From Arenibacterium halophilum (lineage in GTDB: Bacteria > Pseudomonadota > Alphaproteobacteria > Rhodobacterales > Rhodobacteraceae): DNA of 64,000 nt. Shown here one piece after another: positions 8,598 to 17,094 of this stretch. The position numbers and the translations under genes were made by a program. The stretch's first letter is position 1. Each line of letters starts with the position of its first letter. Below the pieces are notes generated by a model, which was not told the origin of the DNA, did no database searches, and saw only the letters and a program-made list of their open reading frames with translations. Location: NCBI RefSeq assembly GCF_005938225.1, contig NZ_VCPC01000007.1, positions 1 to 64,000 on the forward strand. Reading direction: 5' to 3'.

Positions 8598-11500
8598 ATG
8601 AACGCTCACCCCCATTCCGTTCCGCTTGCGCCCGAGGCCGAGCCCCCTGCCCTGCCGGATACCTCGCGCTTCGCCCACAACCTGATCCAGGCTGGAACTG
8701 CCCTCGTCCCCTTGTTCGAGGCGGGAAAGCCCATCGACGCCGCCGCTCTTCGCGCCGCGATGGGGGAGGCCTTCGGCGCCAGCGACACCAGCGGCGCCTG
8801 GGTCTGGAAGGACGCCTATGAGGCGACCGAGATCGCGCAGATCCTGATGCTTTCGCGCTACGGCGCATTGATGCAGCGCCAGGCCGCCTCACCGCAGGCC
8901 TTCCTCACCATGATCGAGCGCCTCGCCAGTCTGGCCCCGTCCCACACGCGGCGCTCGGAAGACAGCGTCCGTCTGCAACAATTCTCGACCCCTCTGCCCC
9001 TTGCGGCCATCGTGGCCCAGGCGGCGGGGTTCCGCGCTGAAGATCTGGTGCTCGAGCCCTCTGCCGGCACCGGCATGCTGGCGATCTTCGCCCGGATTGC
9101 AGGCGCTCGACTGGCGCTGAATGAACTCGCCGACTCCCGCCGGGCCTTGCTGGGACATCTGTTCCCGGAGGCTGTCCTGTCTGATCACGACGCCGCGGCG
9201 ATCGACGACCGCCTCGACCGGTCGATTTCGCCCTCGGTCATCGTGATGAACCCACCCTTCTCCGCGGCCAACCATGTCGAGGGCCGGTTTCGGCAGGCGA
9301 CCAGCCAGCATGTGCTTTCCGCCCTGGCGCGCCTCGCGCCGGGTGGGCGGCTTGTCGTCATTACGGGCGAGAGCTTCCGCCCCTCTTTGAGCAGCTTCCA
9401 ACCGACGTTCCAGCGGATCACCTCAAGTGCCGATGTGGTGTTTTCCGCCGCCATCAACGGCAAGGTCTTCGCGCGGCATGGCACCACGATCGACACGCGG
9501 CTCACGGTGATCGACAAGCGCGCGGCGGGCGAACCAGAGAACGCACCGGTCGATATTGAGGCCGCCTATCATCCGATCTGCGCGACCACAGCCGATCTCC
9601 TCTGCGCGGTGCTGACCCATTGCCCGGAGCGGTGCAGCCCTCCGTCCTGCCCCACCAGCGCGGCATTGGCTGTGCCGAACCACCAGACCCGCACCAACCT
9701 GCATGCCCTGCGTAATGCCGCCCGCCAGGAAACCCGCGCCCTCGCCGTGGAGCGCGCCAAGCACCCGTTTGACGACATCGAGACGGCACCGCTCGACTAC
9801 CTGCCGAAAGTCTGGAGCGAACCCGACGGCACGCTGCAGGACACGGTCTACGAGGCCTATGACCTTCAGGCGATCCGGATCGACGGCGCAGCGGAGCATC
9901 CGACCGCACTTGTCCAATCCGCCGCCATGGCATCGGTCCCGCCGCCCGTGCCGACCTATCGTCCCATCCTGCCGAAGAGCCTTGTGGCGGACGGCCTTCT
10001 CTCCGCGCCGCAGCTCGAAAGCGTCATCTATGCGGGTAATGCCCACGAGACGCATCTCAAAGGCTGGTTCAAGCACAGCGAGATCGAAGGCCAGTTAATG
10101 GCGGCTTCCGAGGGTGACGAAAGTGCCTTTCGCCTGCGCAAGGGCTGGTTCCTCGGCGATGGCACGGGTTGCGGCAAGGGGCGGCAGGTCGCGGGCATCA
10201 TCCTCGACAATTGGCTGCAGGGTCGCCGCCGGGCGGTCTGGGTGTCAAAGAGCGACAAGCTCATCGAAGATGCGCGGCGCGACTGGATGGCGCTCGGCGG
10301 GCGCGAAAGCGATATCGTGCCGCTCTCGAAGTTCCGCCAGGGCAGCGACATCCGCCTGCCCGAGGGTATCCTCTTCGTCACCTACGCGACGCTGCGTTCG
10401 GCGGAACGCGAGGGCAAGGCCTCCCGCCTTGAGCAGGTGACGTCCTGGCTCGCGGACGGGTTCGATGGGGTGATCGCTTTCGATGAAAGCCACGCCATGG
10501 CGAATGCCGCCGGAGAAAAGTCCGACCGCGGTGACAGACGCGCGTCCCAGCAAGGTCTTGCCGGACTCGCTCTGCAGAACGCCATTCCGGATGCGCGGGT
10601 TCTCTATGTCTCGGCCACCGGGGCGACGGTCGTCGGCAATCTCGCCTATGCCTCCCGTCTTGGTCTCTGGGGTACCGGGGATTTCCCCTTCGTGACGCGG
10701 GCCGAATTTGTCGCCGCGATGGAGGCCGGGGGCATTGCTGCCATGGAGATGATCTCGCGCGATCTGAAGGCGCTTGGTCTATATCTCGCGCGGTCCCTCT
10801 CCTATGCCGGGGTCGAATACGAGATGCTGGTGCATGAGCTCTCACCCGCACAGGTCGCGATCTATGACAGCTACGCCGATGCGTATCAGATCATCCACAC
10901 CAACCTTGAAGCAGCCCTTCAAGCGTCTGGCATTGCCTCCGAGACCGGCACCTTGAACGCCCAGGCGAAATCCGCCGCGCGGTCTGCCTTCGAGAGTAAC
11001 AAGCAGCGCTTCTTCAACCATCTCATCACCGCCATGAAGTGCCCCTCGCTGATCCGTGCCATCGAGGCGGACCTGGCGGCAGGCCATTCGGCGGTGATCC
11101 AGGTGGTGTCGACCAGCGAGGCGGTGATGGAGCGCCGGCTCGAGGATATCCCGTCGTCGGAGTGGGACGACCTGCAGGTCGATTTTACGCCGAGGGAGAA
11201 CATCATGGACTACCTGATGCACAGCTTCCCGACGCAGCTTTTCGAGCCCTACACCGACGAGAATGGCGATCTGCGCTCGCGCCCCGCCCTCGATGGCGCT
11301 GGCAACCCGATTATCTGCCGAGAGGCGGAGCGGCGGCGGGAAGATCTGATCGAACATCTTGGGGCGCTGGCCCCGGTGCAGGGCGCGCTCGACCAGATCC
11401 TCTGGCATTTCGGCGGGGAGGCTGTGGCCGAGGTCACCGGACGCAAACGCCGCATCGTGAAGACGCGTGAGGGGCGGCTCAAGGTCGAGAACCGACCTGC

Positions 11501-12995
11501 CTCCTCCAACCTCGGAGAAACCCAAGCCTTCATGGATGATGCCAAGCGCATCCTGATCTTTTCCGATGCCGGTGGGACAGGGCGCAGCTATCACGCCGAT
11601 CTCGGGGCAAAGAACCAGCGCTTGCGCGTGCATTACCTGCTTGAGCCCGGCTGGAAGGCCGACAACGCGATCCAGGGGCTCGGGCGCACCAATCGCACCA
11701 ATCAGGCGCAGCCGCCGCTCTTCCGCCCCGTCGCCACAGACGTGAAGGGGGAGAAGCGGTTCCTCTCCACCATCGCCCGCCGCCTCGACACGCTTGGTGC
11801 CATCACCAAGGGGCAACGCGAGACCGGCGGTCAGAACATGTTCCGCGCCGAGGACAACCTCGAGAGTCCCTATGCCCGGGCGGCGCTGCGGCAGTTCTTC
11901 TACAAGCTGCGCGCAGGCAAGATCGAGGCCTGCTCTTACGCCAGGTTCCAGGAGATGACCGGGCTGACGCTGGATGAGGCGGATGGCACCATGAAAGAAA
12001 ACCTGCCGCCGATTCAGCAGTTCCTGAACCGCTGCCTCGCGCTCCGCATCGACATGCAGGACGCGATCTTCGAGGCCTTCGGCGGGTTCCTTTCGGCCAT
12101 CATCGAGGACGCGCGTCAGGCAGGCACGCTGGATGTCGGCCTTGAGACCCTGCGCGCCGAGAAGTTCGAGATTGTTGATCGCAAGGTCATCTTCGAGCAT
12201 GAGGCGACGGGGGCAACAGCCACTGCGCTGACCGTGGAGCGTACCGATCGCAACGATCCGCTCACTCTGCCCAGGGTCAAAGCCATCTGCGCCGATACAA
12301 AAGGCTCGACGCTCTGTTGGAACAAGACCTCCAAACGCGCGGCGCTGATGGTGAAGGCGTCGGCTTTCATGGATGAGGACGGCGTGCCGATCCTGCGGGT
12401 GAAGCTCCTGCGGCCCATGGCGACGGAGATCCTCGCCCTCACCGAGTTTTCGAAATCGCACTGGGAAGAGATCGATGATGCGATGTTCGAGCAGCTCTGG
12501 CAGGCCGAGGTCCAGGCAGTGCCGGAGTTCACGACCTCGAAGATCACGCTGATCTGCGGCCTCCTTCTGCCGATCTGGGACCGGCTGCCCGCCGACAACA
12601 TGCGCATCTATCGCCTCCAGACCGAGGACGGGGAGCGCGCAATCGGTCGCTTGGTCAGCCAGGCGCAGCTTCTCAGTGTCTATGCGCGGCTCGGACTCGA
12701 TTGTCAGATCGAGATGACGCCGCAGGAGGTTTTCGCAGCGGTCATGGACGCGAGGACGACCCTGGGCCTGCTCGGCGGCTACCAGCTGCGCCGGTCACTG
12801 GTCATGGGTCAGCCGAGGCTTGAACTCATCGGCGCGTCGGGCGCGGCCCTGCCCGGTCTGAAGGCCTTGGGCTGTTTCACCGAGGTGATCCAATGGAAAA
12901 CGCGGGTATTCATCCCTGTGGACAGCATTGACGTGCTGGCGCGGGTTCTCGCGGAGTATCCTGTTGGCGCCAGTGCAGCGGGGGCCGCCGCATGA
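8598..12995 (+). CDS. methyltransferase-strawberry notch helicase fusion protein
   Basis: The product has 1465 residues. Around residues 152-160 LEPSAGTGML is a SAM-binding motif I and around 217 NPPF is the motif IV of N6-adenine-type methyltransferases. A strawberry-notch type SF2 helicase follows: GDGTGCGKGR (about 519, Walker A), FDESHAM (about 627, Walker B) and GLGRTNRTNQ (about 1027, motif VI). The C-terminal 400 residues hold the strawberry-notch C domain. Such fusions are known from plasmids and phages as polyvalent, probably anti-restriction, proteins (Iyer, Aravind and co-workers). The ATG at 8598 has GGAG eight bases upstream. The stop overlaps the next start (ATGA). Confidence 0.85.
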   Translation: MNAHPHSVPLAPEAEPPALPDTSRFAHNLIQAGTALVPLFEAGKPIDAAALRAAMGEAFGASDTSGAWVWKDAYEATEIAQILMLSRYGALMQRQAASPQAFLTMIERLASLAPSHTRRSEDSVRLQQFSTPLPLAAIVAQAAGFRAEDLVLEPSAGTGMLAIFARIAGARLALNELADSRRALLGHLFPEAVLSDHDAAAIDDRLDRSISPSVIVMNPPFSAANHVEGRFRQATSQHVLSALARLAPGGRLVVITGESFRPSLSSFQPTFQRITSSADVVFSAAINGKVFARHGTTIDTRLTVIDKRAAGEPENAPVDIEAAYHPICATTADLLCAVLTHCPERCSPPSCPTSAALAVPNHQTRTNLHALRNAARQETRALAVERAKHPFDDIETAPLDYLPKVWSEPDGTLQDTVYEAYDLQAIRIDGAAEHPTALVQSAAMASVPPPVPTYRPILPKSLVADGLLSAPQLESVIYAGNAHETHLKGWFKHSEIEGQLMAASEGDESAFRLRKGWFLGDGTGCGKGRQVAGIILDNWLQGRRRAVWVSKSDKLIEDARRDWMALGGRESDIVPLSKFRQGSDIRLPEGILFVTYATLRSAEREGKASRLEQVTSWLADGFDGVIAFDESHAMANAAGEKSDRGDRRASQQGLAGLALQNAIPDARVLYVSATGATVVGNLAYASRLGLWGTGDFPFVTRAEFVAAMEAGGIAAMEMISRDLKALGLYLARSLSYAGVEYEMLVHELSPAQVAIYDSYADAYQIIHTNLEAALQASGIASETGTLNAQAKSAARSAFESNKQRFFNHLITAMKCPSLIRAIEADLAAGHSAVIQVVSTSEAVMERRLEDIPSSEWDDLQVDFTPRENIMDYLMHSFPTQLFEPYTDENGDLRSRPALDGAGNPIICREAERRREDLIEHLGALAPVQGALDQILWHFGGEAVAEVTGRKRRIVKTREGRLKVENRPASSNLGETQAFMDDAKRILIFSDAGGTGRSYHADLGAKNQRLRVHYLLEPGWKADNAIQGLGRTNRTNQAQPPLFRPVATDVKGEKRFLSTIARRLDTLGAITKGQRETGGQNMFRAEDNLESPYARAALRQFFYKLRAGKIEACSYARFQEMTGLTLDEADGTMKENLPPIQQFLNRCLALRIDMQDAIFEAFGGFLSAIIEDARQAGTLDVGLETLRAEKFEIVDRKVIFEHEATGATATALTVERTDRNDPLTLPRVKAICADTKGSTLCWNKTSKRAALMVKASAFMDEDGVPILRVKLLRPMATEILALTEFSKSHWEEIDDAMFEQLWQAEVQAVPEFTTSKITLICGLLLPIWDRLPADNMRIYRLQTEDGERAIGRLVSQAQLLSVYARLGLDCQIEMTPQEVFAAVMDARTTLGLLGGYQLRRSLVMGQPRLELIGASGAALPGLKALGCFTEVIQWKTRVFIPVDSIDVLARVLAEYPVGASAAGAAA

Positions 12996-14038
12996 GTGCG
13001 CGGCGCAGTATCGCGGACCTCTCGGCCGATCTGGCAGACCGGGCCGAGAGTTTCTGTCGCCAGTATTTCCCCGAGGGGTGCAAGCAGGGCAACTATTGGC
13101 AGGTTGGCGATACCTCGGGCGCAAAGGGGCAGAGTCTCGCCATCCGGCTCGAGGCGGAAGGCGGGCGCAAGGCCGGGTCCTGGCAGGATTTCGCGACGGG
13201 GCAATATGGCGACCTGATCGACCTGCTGCATGAACGGCTTGGGTCGGTCACGCTCAAAGAGACGCTTAGGGAGGCCCGGTCTTTCCTCGGCGAGGCCCCC
13301 TGCCCTGTCGTATCTCGTGAAACCCAAAGGGCTGAGCGCCCGGATGTGGACTCAAGCAAACGTATCGCGCAGGCGCGAAAACTCTTTGCCGTTGGCAAGC
13401 CGGTGCTTGGCACCCTGGCAGCCACCTATCTGCAGGGGCGCGGGATCACACGGCTTGGACCTGCCCTCCGTTATCACCCGCGGGTCTTCCTGCGGCAGGG
13501 CGAGGACGATCTCGATCCGCCGCAAAAATCCCCTGCCCTGCTGGCGAAGATCACCGACAATCGGGGCCAGATCACCGGATGCGCGCGCACCTATCTCGAC
13601 CCGTCCACCGGCGGTTTGGCTGTGATCGAGAGCCCGAAACGGATCCTCGGGCAGCTGCACGGCCATGCCATCCGCTTCTGGTCCGGCTCATCTCGCAGCG
13701 ATCTCATCGTCGGAGAAGGTCTCGAGAACACCCTCTCGGTTGGCACGGCTCTCCCCGAGTTCGATCTCGCCTCCTGTCTCACTGCCACCCATCTTGGTCT
13801 CTTCATTCCGCCGCCGGGGATCAAGCGCATCTGGATCGCGCGGGACAATGACGAAGTTGGACGGAACGCATCAATGAGATTGCGTAACCAACTGGAATCG
13901 CTTGGAATGGCCTGTGGCGAACTCGTGCCGCGTTTGGGCGATTTCAACGACGATCTGCGGGCATTTGGCAGAGATGCGCTGCGCCGGTCCCTGTTAGAGG
14001 CCATGAAAGCACAAGGTCTGGAGATCGAGGACGGGTGA
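12992..14038 (+). CDS. Toprim-domain protein (plasmid primase-like, DUF7146 type)
   Basis: The 348-residue protein starts with a primase-like zinc-finger-free N-terminal domain (ESFCRQYFPEGCKQGNYWQVGD, QDFATGQYGDLIDLL) seen in plasmid DNA-primase/helicase-like proteins. From about residue 235 there is a Toprim domain: LIVGEGLENTLS supplies the conserved glutamate and IWIARDNDEVG the DxD motif. It may make primers or process DNA on the entering or replicating plasmid. The start overlaps the helicase gene stop by four bases, so the two proteins are co-expressed and likely act together. Confidence 0.82.
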   Translation: MSARRSIADLSADLADRAESFCRQYFPEGCKQGNYWQVGDTSGAKGQSLAIRLEAEGGRKAGSWQDFATGQYGDLIDLLHERLGSVTLKETLREARSFLGEAPCPVVSRETQRAERPDVDSSKRIAQARKLFAVGKPVLGTLAATYLQGRGITRLGPALRYHPRVFLRQGEDDLDPPQKSPALLAKITDNRGQITGCARTYLDPSTGGLAVIESPKRILGQLHGHAIRFWSGSSRSDLIVGEGLENTLSVGTALPEFDLASCLTATHLGLFIPPPGIKRIWIARDNDEVGRNASMRLRNQLESLGMACGELVPRLGDFNDDLRAFGRDALRRSLLEAMKAQGLEIEDG

Positions 14039-14336
14039 CCGCCAACTTCCTCAGCGAAGTTTGAAAGGGCAAAGGTTCCGTGGGTTAGATCTGATCCCGT
14101 TTGGACTAGGGGAGCGATGGACCAGCGGGTCGGAGCAGAGTGCTCCTCGCCCGGGCAGCAATGCGCCCCGCACCAGAAAATTCCCCTGAGCCTTCGGCTC
14201 ATTCCTCGCGGGAGCAATTTTCCGGCCCGCGGCGCATTCTCCGCTGCGCTCCGATCCTGACGGATGCGGCCCGGTCGCCGCCGGTCCTGTTATCGCCCCA
14301 TCCAAATCGGGTCAGATCAAACAGAGGAACCAGACA
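14039..14336. other. non-coding leader with repeated element (copy A)
   Basis: There is no credible gene in this gap. It contains GAGCCTTCGGCTC, a hairpin inside a larger inverted AAAATT...AATTTT structure. The stretch 14176-14279 resembles 16383-16480 in order and sequence of short blocks (TTCCCCTG, TCATTCC, GAGCAA, CCGGC, TCTCCGCTGCGCT). Both copies lie just before a DUF gene of this plasmid block. Confidence 0.5.
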
Positions 14337-15248
14337 ATGCCCCATCAGACAGATATCCAAGAGGAAACCGGCGTGACCTCCGCCATCCTCGACCACCTGG
14401 CACTTCACGGCGCGACCCCCGGGCCCGGCGAGACCGATCATCGCCCCCTGCCCCAGCCCGACGAAGTCCAACTCGCCATGGCGACGCTCTTTGACACCAC
14501 CATCGGCCTCCTCACGGGCAGCCAGTTGGAAGACAATCTCGAAGAGATGCTCTGGTCCCTCACCTCGATCTTCCATCGTCGGCTCACCCATATCCAGAAG
14601 CTTCTCGACGACAACGAATTCGAAGTCCGGGAAAGTCTGGCCATCCAGGACGGCTCCGAGGTCGCCTCGGTCGAACTCGAGCGCCTCCAGATGATCGGGC
14701 TCAAACTCTGGGACCATCGCGACGCCTTCGAGCAGATGCGCGATCTGGCCGTGGACCACTTCTCGGCCGCCACCGGGTCTCCCTGGCTCCCCCGCACCGG
14801 ATCCAAGGTCTCGCATCGCGGCCTCACCTCTGCCGTGGTGGACAGCCGGGCCTATCTCTCGGCCAAGCGCCGCAAGGAGACCGAGGTGCACTGCCCTGAA
14901 GGCACGCGGATCGCCTTCTCGGGCGGAGACTATCAGGCCTACGATCTGATCTGGTCCGTCCTCGATGCCACCCACGCCAAGTATCCCGACATGGTGCTGC
15001 TGCACGGTGGCACGCCCAAAGGTGCCGAGATGATCGCGGCCCGCTGGGCAGATACCCGTGGCGTCACCCAGGTGGTCTTCAAGCCCGACTGGAAGAGCCA
15101 CGGCAAGGCAGCTCCCTTCAAGCGCAACGACAAGATGCTCGAGACCATGCCGCAGGGTCTGATCGCCACCCCCGGTTCGGGCATAACCGAGAACATCGTC
15201 GACAAGGCCCGCAAGCTCGGGATTCGCATCAAGAGGATCGGGGCTTAG
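14337..15248 (+). CDS. DUF2493 (SLOG-superfamily) protein
   Basis: The 303-residue product carries at its C terminus (about residues 180-300) the DUF2493 domain of the SLOG superfamily: TRIAFSGGDYQAYDLIW, a LLHGGTPKGAEMIAARWAD nucleotide-binding loop, FKPDWKSHGKAAPFKRN and a final IATPGSGITENI. SLOG domains bind or process nucleotides or their derivatives. The N-terminal 180 residues are helical and unassigned. The ATG follows AGAGGAACCAGACA. It faces the HigA-like gene tail to tail. Confidence 0.83.
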   Translation: MPHQTDIQEETGVTSAILDHLALHGATPGPGETDHRPLPQPDEVQLAMATLFDTTIGLLTGSQLEDNLEEMLWSLTSIFHRRLTHIQKLLDDNEFEVRESLAIQDGSEVASVELERLQMIGLKLWDHRDAFEQMRDLAVDHFSAATGSPWLPRTGSKVSHRGLTSAVVDSRAYLSAKRRKETEVHCPEGTRIAFSGGDYQAYDLIWSVLDATHAKYPDMVLLHGGTPKGAEMIAARWADTRGVTQVVFKPDWKSHGKAAPFKRNDKMLETMPQGLIATPGSGITENIVDKARKLGIRIKRIGA

Positions 15249-15256
15249 GCCCCGGT

Positions 15257-15550
15257 TCACGCGCCGCGCAAGAGATCCTGCACAACGGAAGGCTTCTTGG
15301 CAATCAGGGCCAGCAGAACCTGTGCCGGGCCTGTCGGCTGCCGGCGCCCGTGTTCCCAGTTCAGCAGCGTGCCTTTCGCGACGCCAATGCTCTTGGCGAA
15401 CTCCGCCTGGGACAGGCCCGTCCGTTGCCGGACTTCGGCGACATCGACTTCCGCGACGAAAACTTCATGGACCTTCGCGCCGGCCAAGTCGCCATCTGCG
15501 AAGGCTAGCGCCTCCTCCAGCCCCTTGGTGATGGATTCGAATGCACTCAT
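15257..15550 (-). CDS. XRE-type antitoxin (NadS/HigA-like)
   Basis: This 97-residue protein has a helix-turn-helix at about residues 42-75 (RTGLSQAEFAKSIGVAKGTLLNWEHGRRQPTGPA), as in NadS/HigA antitoxins. It lies downstream of its toxin, the order usual for HigBA, and its ATG overlaps the toxin stop by four bases. It probably binds the toxin and represses the operon promoter near 15900. Confidence 0.82.
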   Translation of the reverse strand: MSAFESITKGLEEALAFADGDLAGAKVHEVFVAEVDVAEVRQRTGLSQAEFAKSIGVAKGTLLNWEHGRRQPTGPAQVLLALIAKKPSVVQDLLRGA

Positions 15551-15900
15551 GTTGCGTCTCCATATTTTGCGACAAGCTCCTTGCTCATCTCTACCGCCGC
15601 GGCCTGCTCAGACTTCGACAGGTTGGCTTTCTCATTCTTGGCAAAGACCGTAATCAGAAAGATCGGCATATGGGTCCCGCCAAAGACATACACCGTCCTG
15701 AAGCCGCCGCTCTTGCCGCTCCCCTCTCTCGGGATGCGGACCTTCCGAAGTCTGCCGCCAAGAGAAACGCCAGCTTCCGGATTGGCGGCGATGAAGTCGA
15801 TCGCGGCTTCGCGCTCAGGGTCCAACATGATTGCCTTGGCGCGCCTCTGGAATTCGGGCAGTTCGATCACTGTCTGTAATCGCGTCAATGTCAGTTCCAT
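15547..15900 (-). CDS. RelE/HigB-like toxin (NadS partner)
   Basis: The 117-residue product shows the HigB-2/RelE pattern: ELPEFQRRAKAIMLDPEREAA...FIAANPEAGVSLGG, then RKVRIPREGSGKSGGFRTVYVF and IFLITVFAKNEKANLSKSE. By family it would cleave mRNA at the ribosome. The ATG at 15900 is chosen for family length, but it lies inside a good -10 hexamer (15898-15903), so a start at the GTG at 15870 is possible. Upstream ATGs at 15939 and further are in the promoter region. Confidence 0.8.
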   Translation of the reverse strand: MELTLTRLQTVIELPEFQRRAKAIMLDPEREAAIDFIAANPEAGVSLGGRLRKVRIPREGSGKSGGFRTVYVFGGTHMPIFLITVFAKNEKANLSKSEQAAAVEMSKELVAKYGDAT

Positions 15901-15926
15901 ATAGGTTTCGGCTGCATATGTGTCAA
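15898..15926 (-). promoter_or_regulatory. candidate promoter of the HigBA-like operon
   Basis: On the minus strand TTGACA (15926-15921) and TATATG (15903-15898) are separated by exactly 17 bases, a strong sigma-70-like match. The -10 box contains the annotated ATG, so transcripts from it would be leaderless or would use a later start. Confidence 0.5.
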
Positions 15927-16035
15927 TGACGTATAGCATGGGCACTGGAAGGGCAAGCCGGCGACGGTTGCCAGAGCTAGGCAGTATGCCCTGTCCGTTG
16001 GTAGCGGCGGCCCTTGGCCAAATATCCTGTCGCAT

Positions 16036-16382
16036 TTTCTGACCAAACCAAACAGCCGGGCTGTCATTTCGGGCGATTGGATGGTTGCGGTGTCTCGTGG
16101 CGACCCGGCCTTTGGTTCGATGCTCTGTTCGCCTTGAGCACTCATCTGCATCGTGGGTGCTTCAGCAAAGACAATCGGCACGGTAGTGACCCTGGGGGAT
16201 GCGACTTTGACGTATGGACTATGTCTAGTCTCCGGTGAGTTAGAAAAGAGCCAAGGCCCTCGCGGCATTCTCCCTCAGCTGTTCACCCACCTTCATTCGC
16301 GGCCACCGCACTTTTCCCGGTGTCTGAGTTGCATGACATGCTGGTCGCAGATGTCGTCCCGTCCACAAAGGTTGTCGCCGAT
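16036..16382. other. non-coding gap upstream of DUF736
   Basis: I see no recognisable gene here. An open frame running through 16153 into DUF736 has no family resemblance before the DUF736 start and is not supported by a ribosome-binding site. The second half of the gap (from 16383) holds a repeated leader element. Confidence 0.4.
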
Positions 16383-16480
16383 CTTTTTCCCCTGCCCCTG
16401 CGGGTCATTCCGCGCGGAGCAAAAAGACCGGCGCCTGCCCCTCTCCGCTGCGCTTCGCCTTCGGTGTGGCCGGGCCTTGG
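16383..16480. repeat. repeated leader element (copy B)
   Basis: This stretch shares ordered blocks with 14176-14279 (TTCCCCTG, TCATTCC, GAGCAA, CCGGC, TCTCCGCTGCGCT) and, like that copy, lies upstream of a plasmid DUF gene. Role unknown. Confidence 0.45.
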
Positions 16481-16527
16481 CCAGCTGCAAGGTGACCATC
16501 ATTGCAACGCAAACAAGGAGAAGAGCA

Positions 16528-16866
16528 ATGACTACGAACTGCATCAAATTCACCAGCGCCGACATCGAAACCGCCAAGGGCGTCGGCTCCATCTCGACCC
16601 TGACCTTCGACCTCGACATCACGGTCGAACCCGTCGCGAGCTCGAACCCGATGGCCCCCACGCACCGCGTCCTCGGCCGCTCCCCGCGCGGCAAGCTGGT
16701 CGAGTGTGGCGGCATCTGGAAGAAGCAGAACAAGGAGACCGGCGCCGATTACTACACGCTGACCATCCGCGACCACGGCTTCAACGCCAACCTCGGGAAG
16801 GCCGCGAACCAGGACGATCTGTCCCTGCAGGCCGTCATCCCCTGGGGTCCCAAAGACGCCGCCTAA
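16528..16866 (+). CDS. DUF736 family protein
   Basis: The 112-residue protein matches DUF736, a family of small plasmid-encoded proteins of alphaproteobacteria: an internal NPMAPTHRVLGRSPRGKLVECGGIW core followed by a GADYYTLTIRDHGFNANLGKAA strand-rich part. Function is unknown; the fold has been likened to single-strand DNA-binding proteins, which I cannot verify here. The ATG at 16528 is preceded by AAGGAG at eight bases. A strong terminator follows, so the gene is monocistronic or last in its unit. Confidence 0.82.
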   Translation: MTTNCIKFTSADIETAKGVGSISTLTFDLDITVEPVASSNPMAPTHRVLGRSPRGKLVECGGIWKKQNKETGADYYTLTIRDHGFNANLGKAANQDDLSLQAVIPWGPKDAA

Positions 16867-16873
16867 GCCAAGG

Positions 16874-16902
16874 GCCAGACCGCTTCGGCGGTCTGGCTTT
16901 TT
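16874..16902 (+). terminator. rho-independent terminator after DUF736
   Basis: A perfect 10-bp stem GCCAGACCGC / GCGGTCTGGC with the stable tetraloop TTCG is followed by TTTTT. It separates DUF736 from the repABC region. Confidence 0.92.
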
Positions 16903-16915
16903 CTCGTTTCGAGGT

Positions 16916-16933
16916 TTTTGCACGCGTGCAAAA
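16916..16933. promoter_or_regulatory. parS: parS-like 18-bp palindrome upstream of repA
   Basis: TTTTGCACGCGTGCAAAA is a perfect palindrome. The same 18 bases occur at 19213-19230 inside repB. Its inner 16 bases fit the spacing of the repABC parS pattern GTTNNNNGCNNNNAAC except for the outermost pair. It is a likely binding site for the RepB protein. Confidence 0.75.
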
Positions 16934-17009
16934 TCAACTCGGCGGCTCAGGTTGCTGTCCGTATTTTCAATCGGTGTAGCCCATATTGTGCGCCGGAAAT
17001 CCTGTAGGC

Positions 17010-17024
17010 GTACAATATCTGTAC
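17010..17024. promoter_or_regulatory. inverted repeat in repA promoter region
   Basis: GTACA and TGTAC flank ATATC, 70 bases before the repA start. It overlaps a TACAAT that could be a -10 box, though no -35 at the right distance is clear. It may be the operator for RepA/RepB autoregulation. Confidence 0.4.
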
Positions 17025-17094
17025 ATTTCCTCAAAAACCGTGCTATTTACAACTCGGAGCGATTCCTTGAGAGAGTCGAAATGAGAGCGGTGTA

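Noticed and set aside
10842-12461. 539-codon minus-strand frame inside the helicase gene
   Set aside because: It has no domain likeness and is antisense to conserved helicase motifs including GLGRTNRTNQ.
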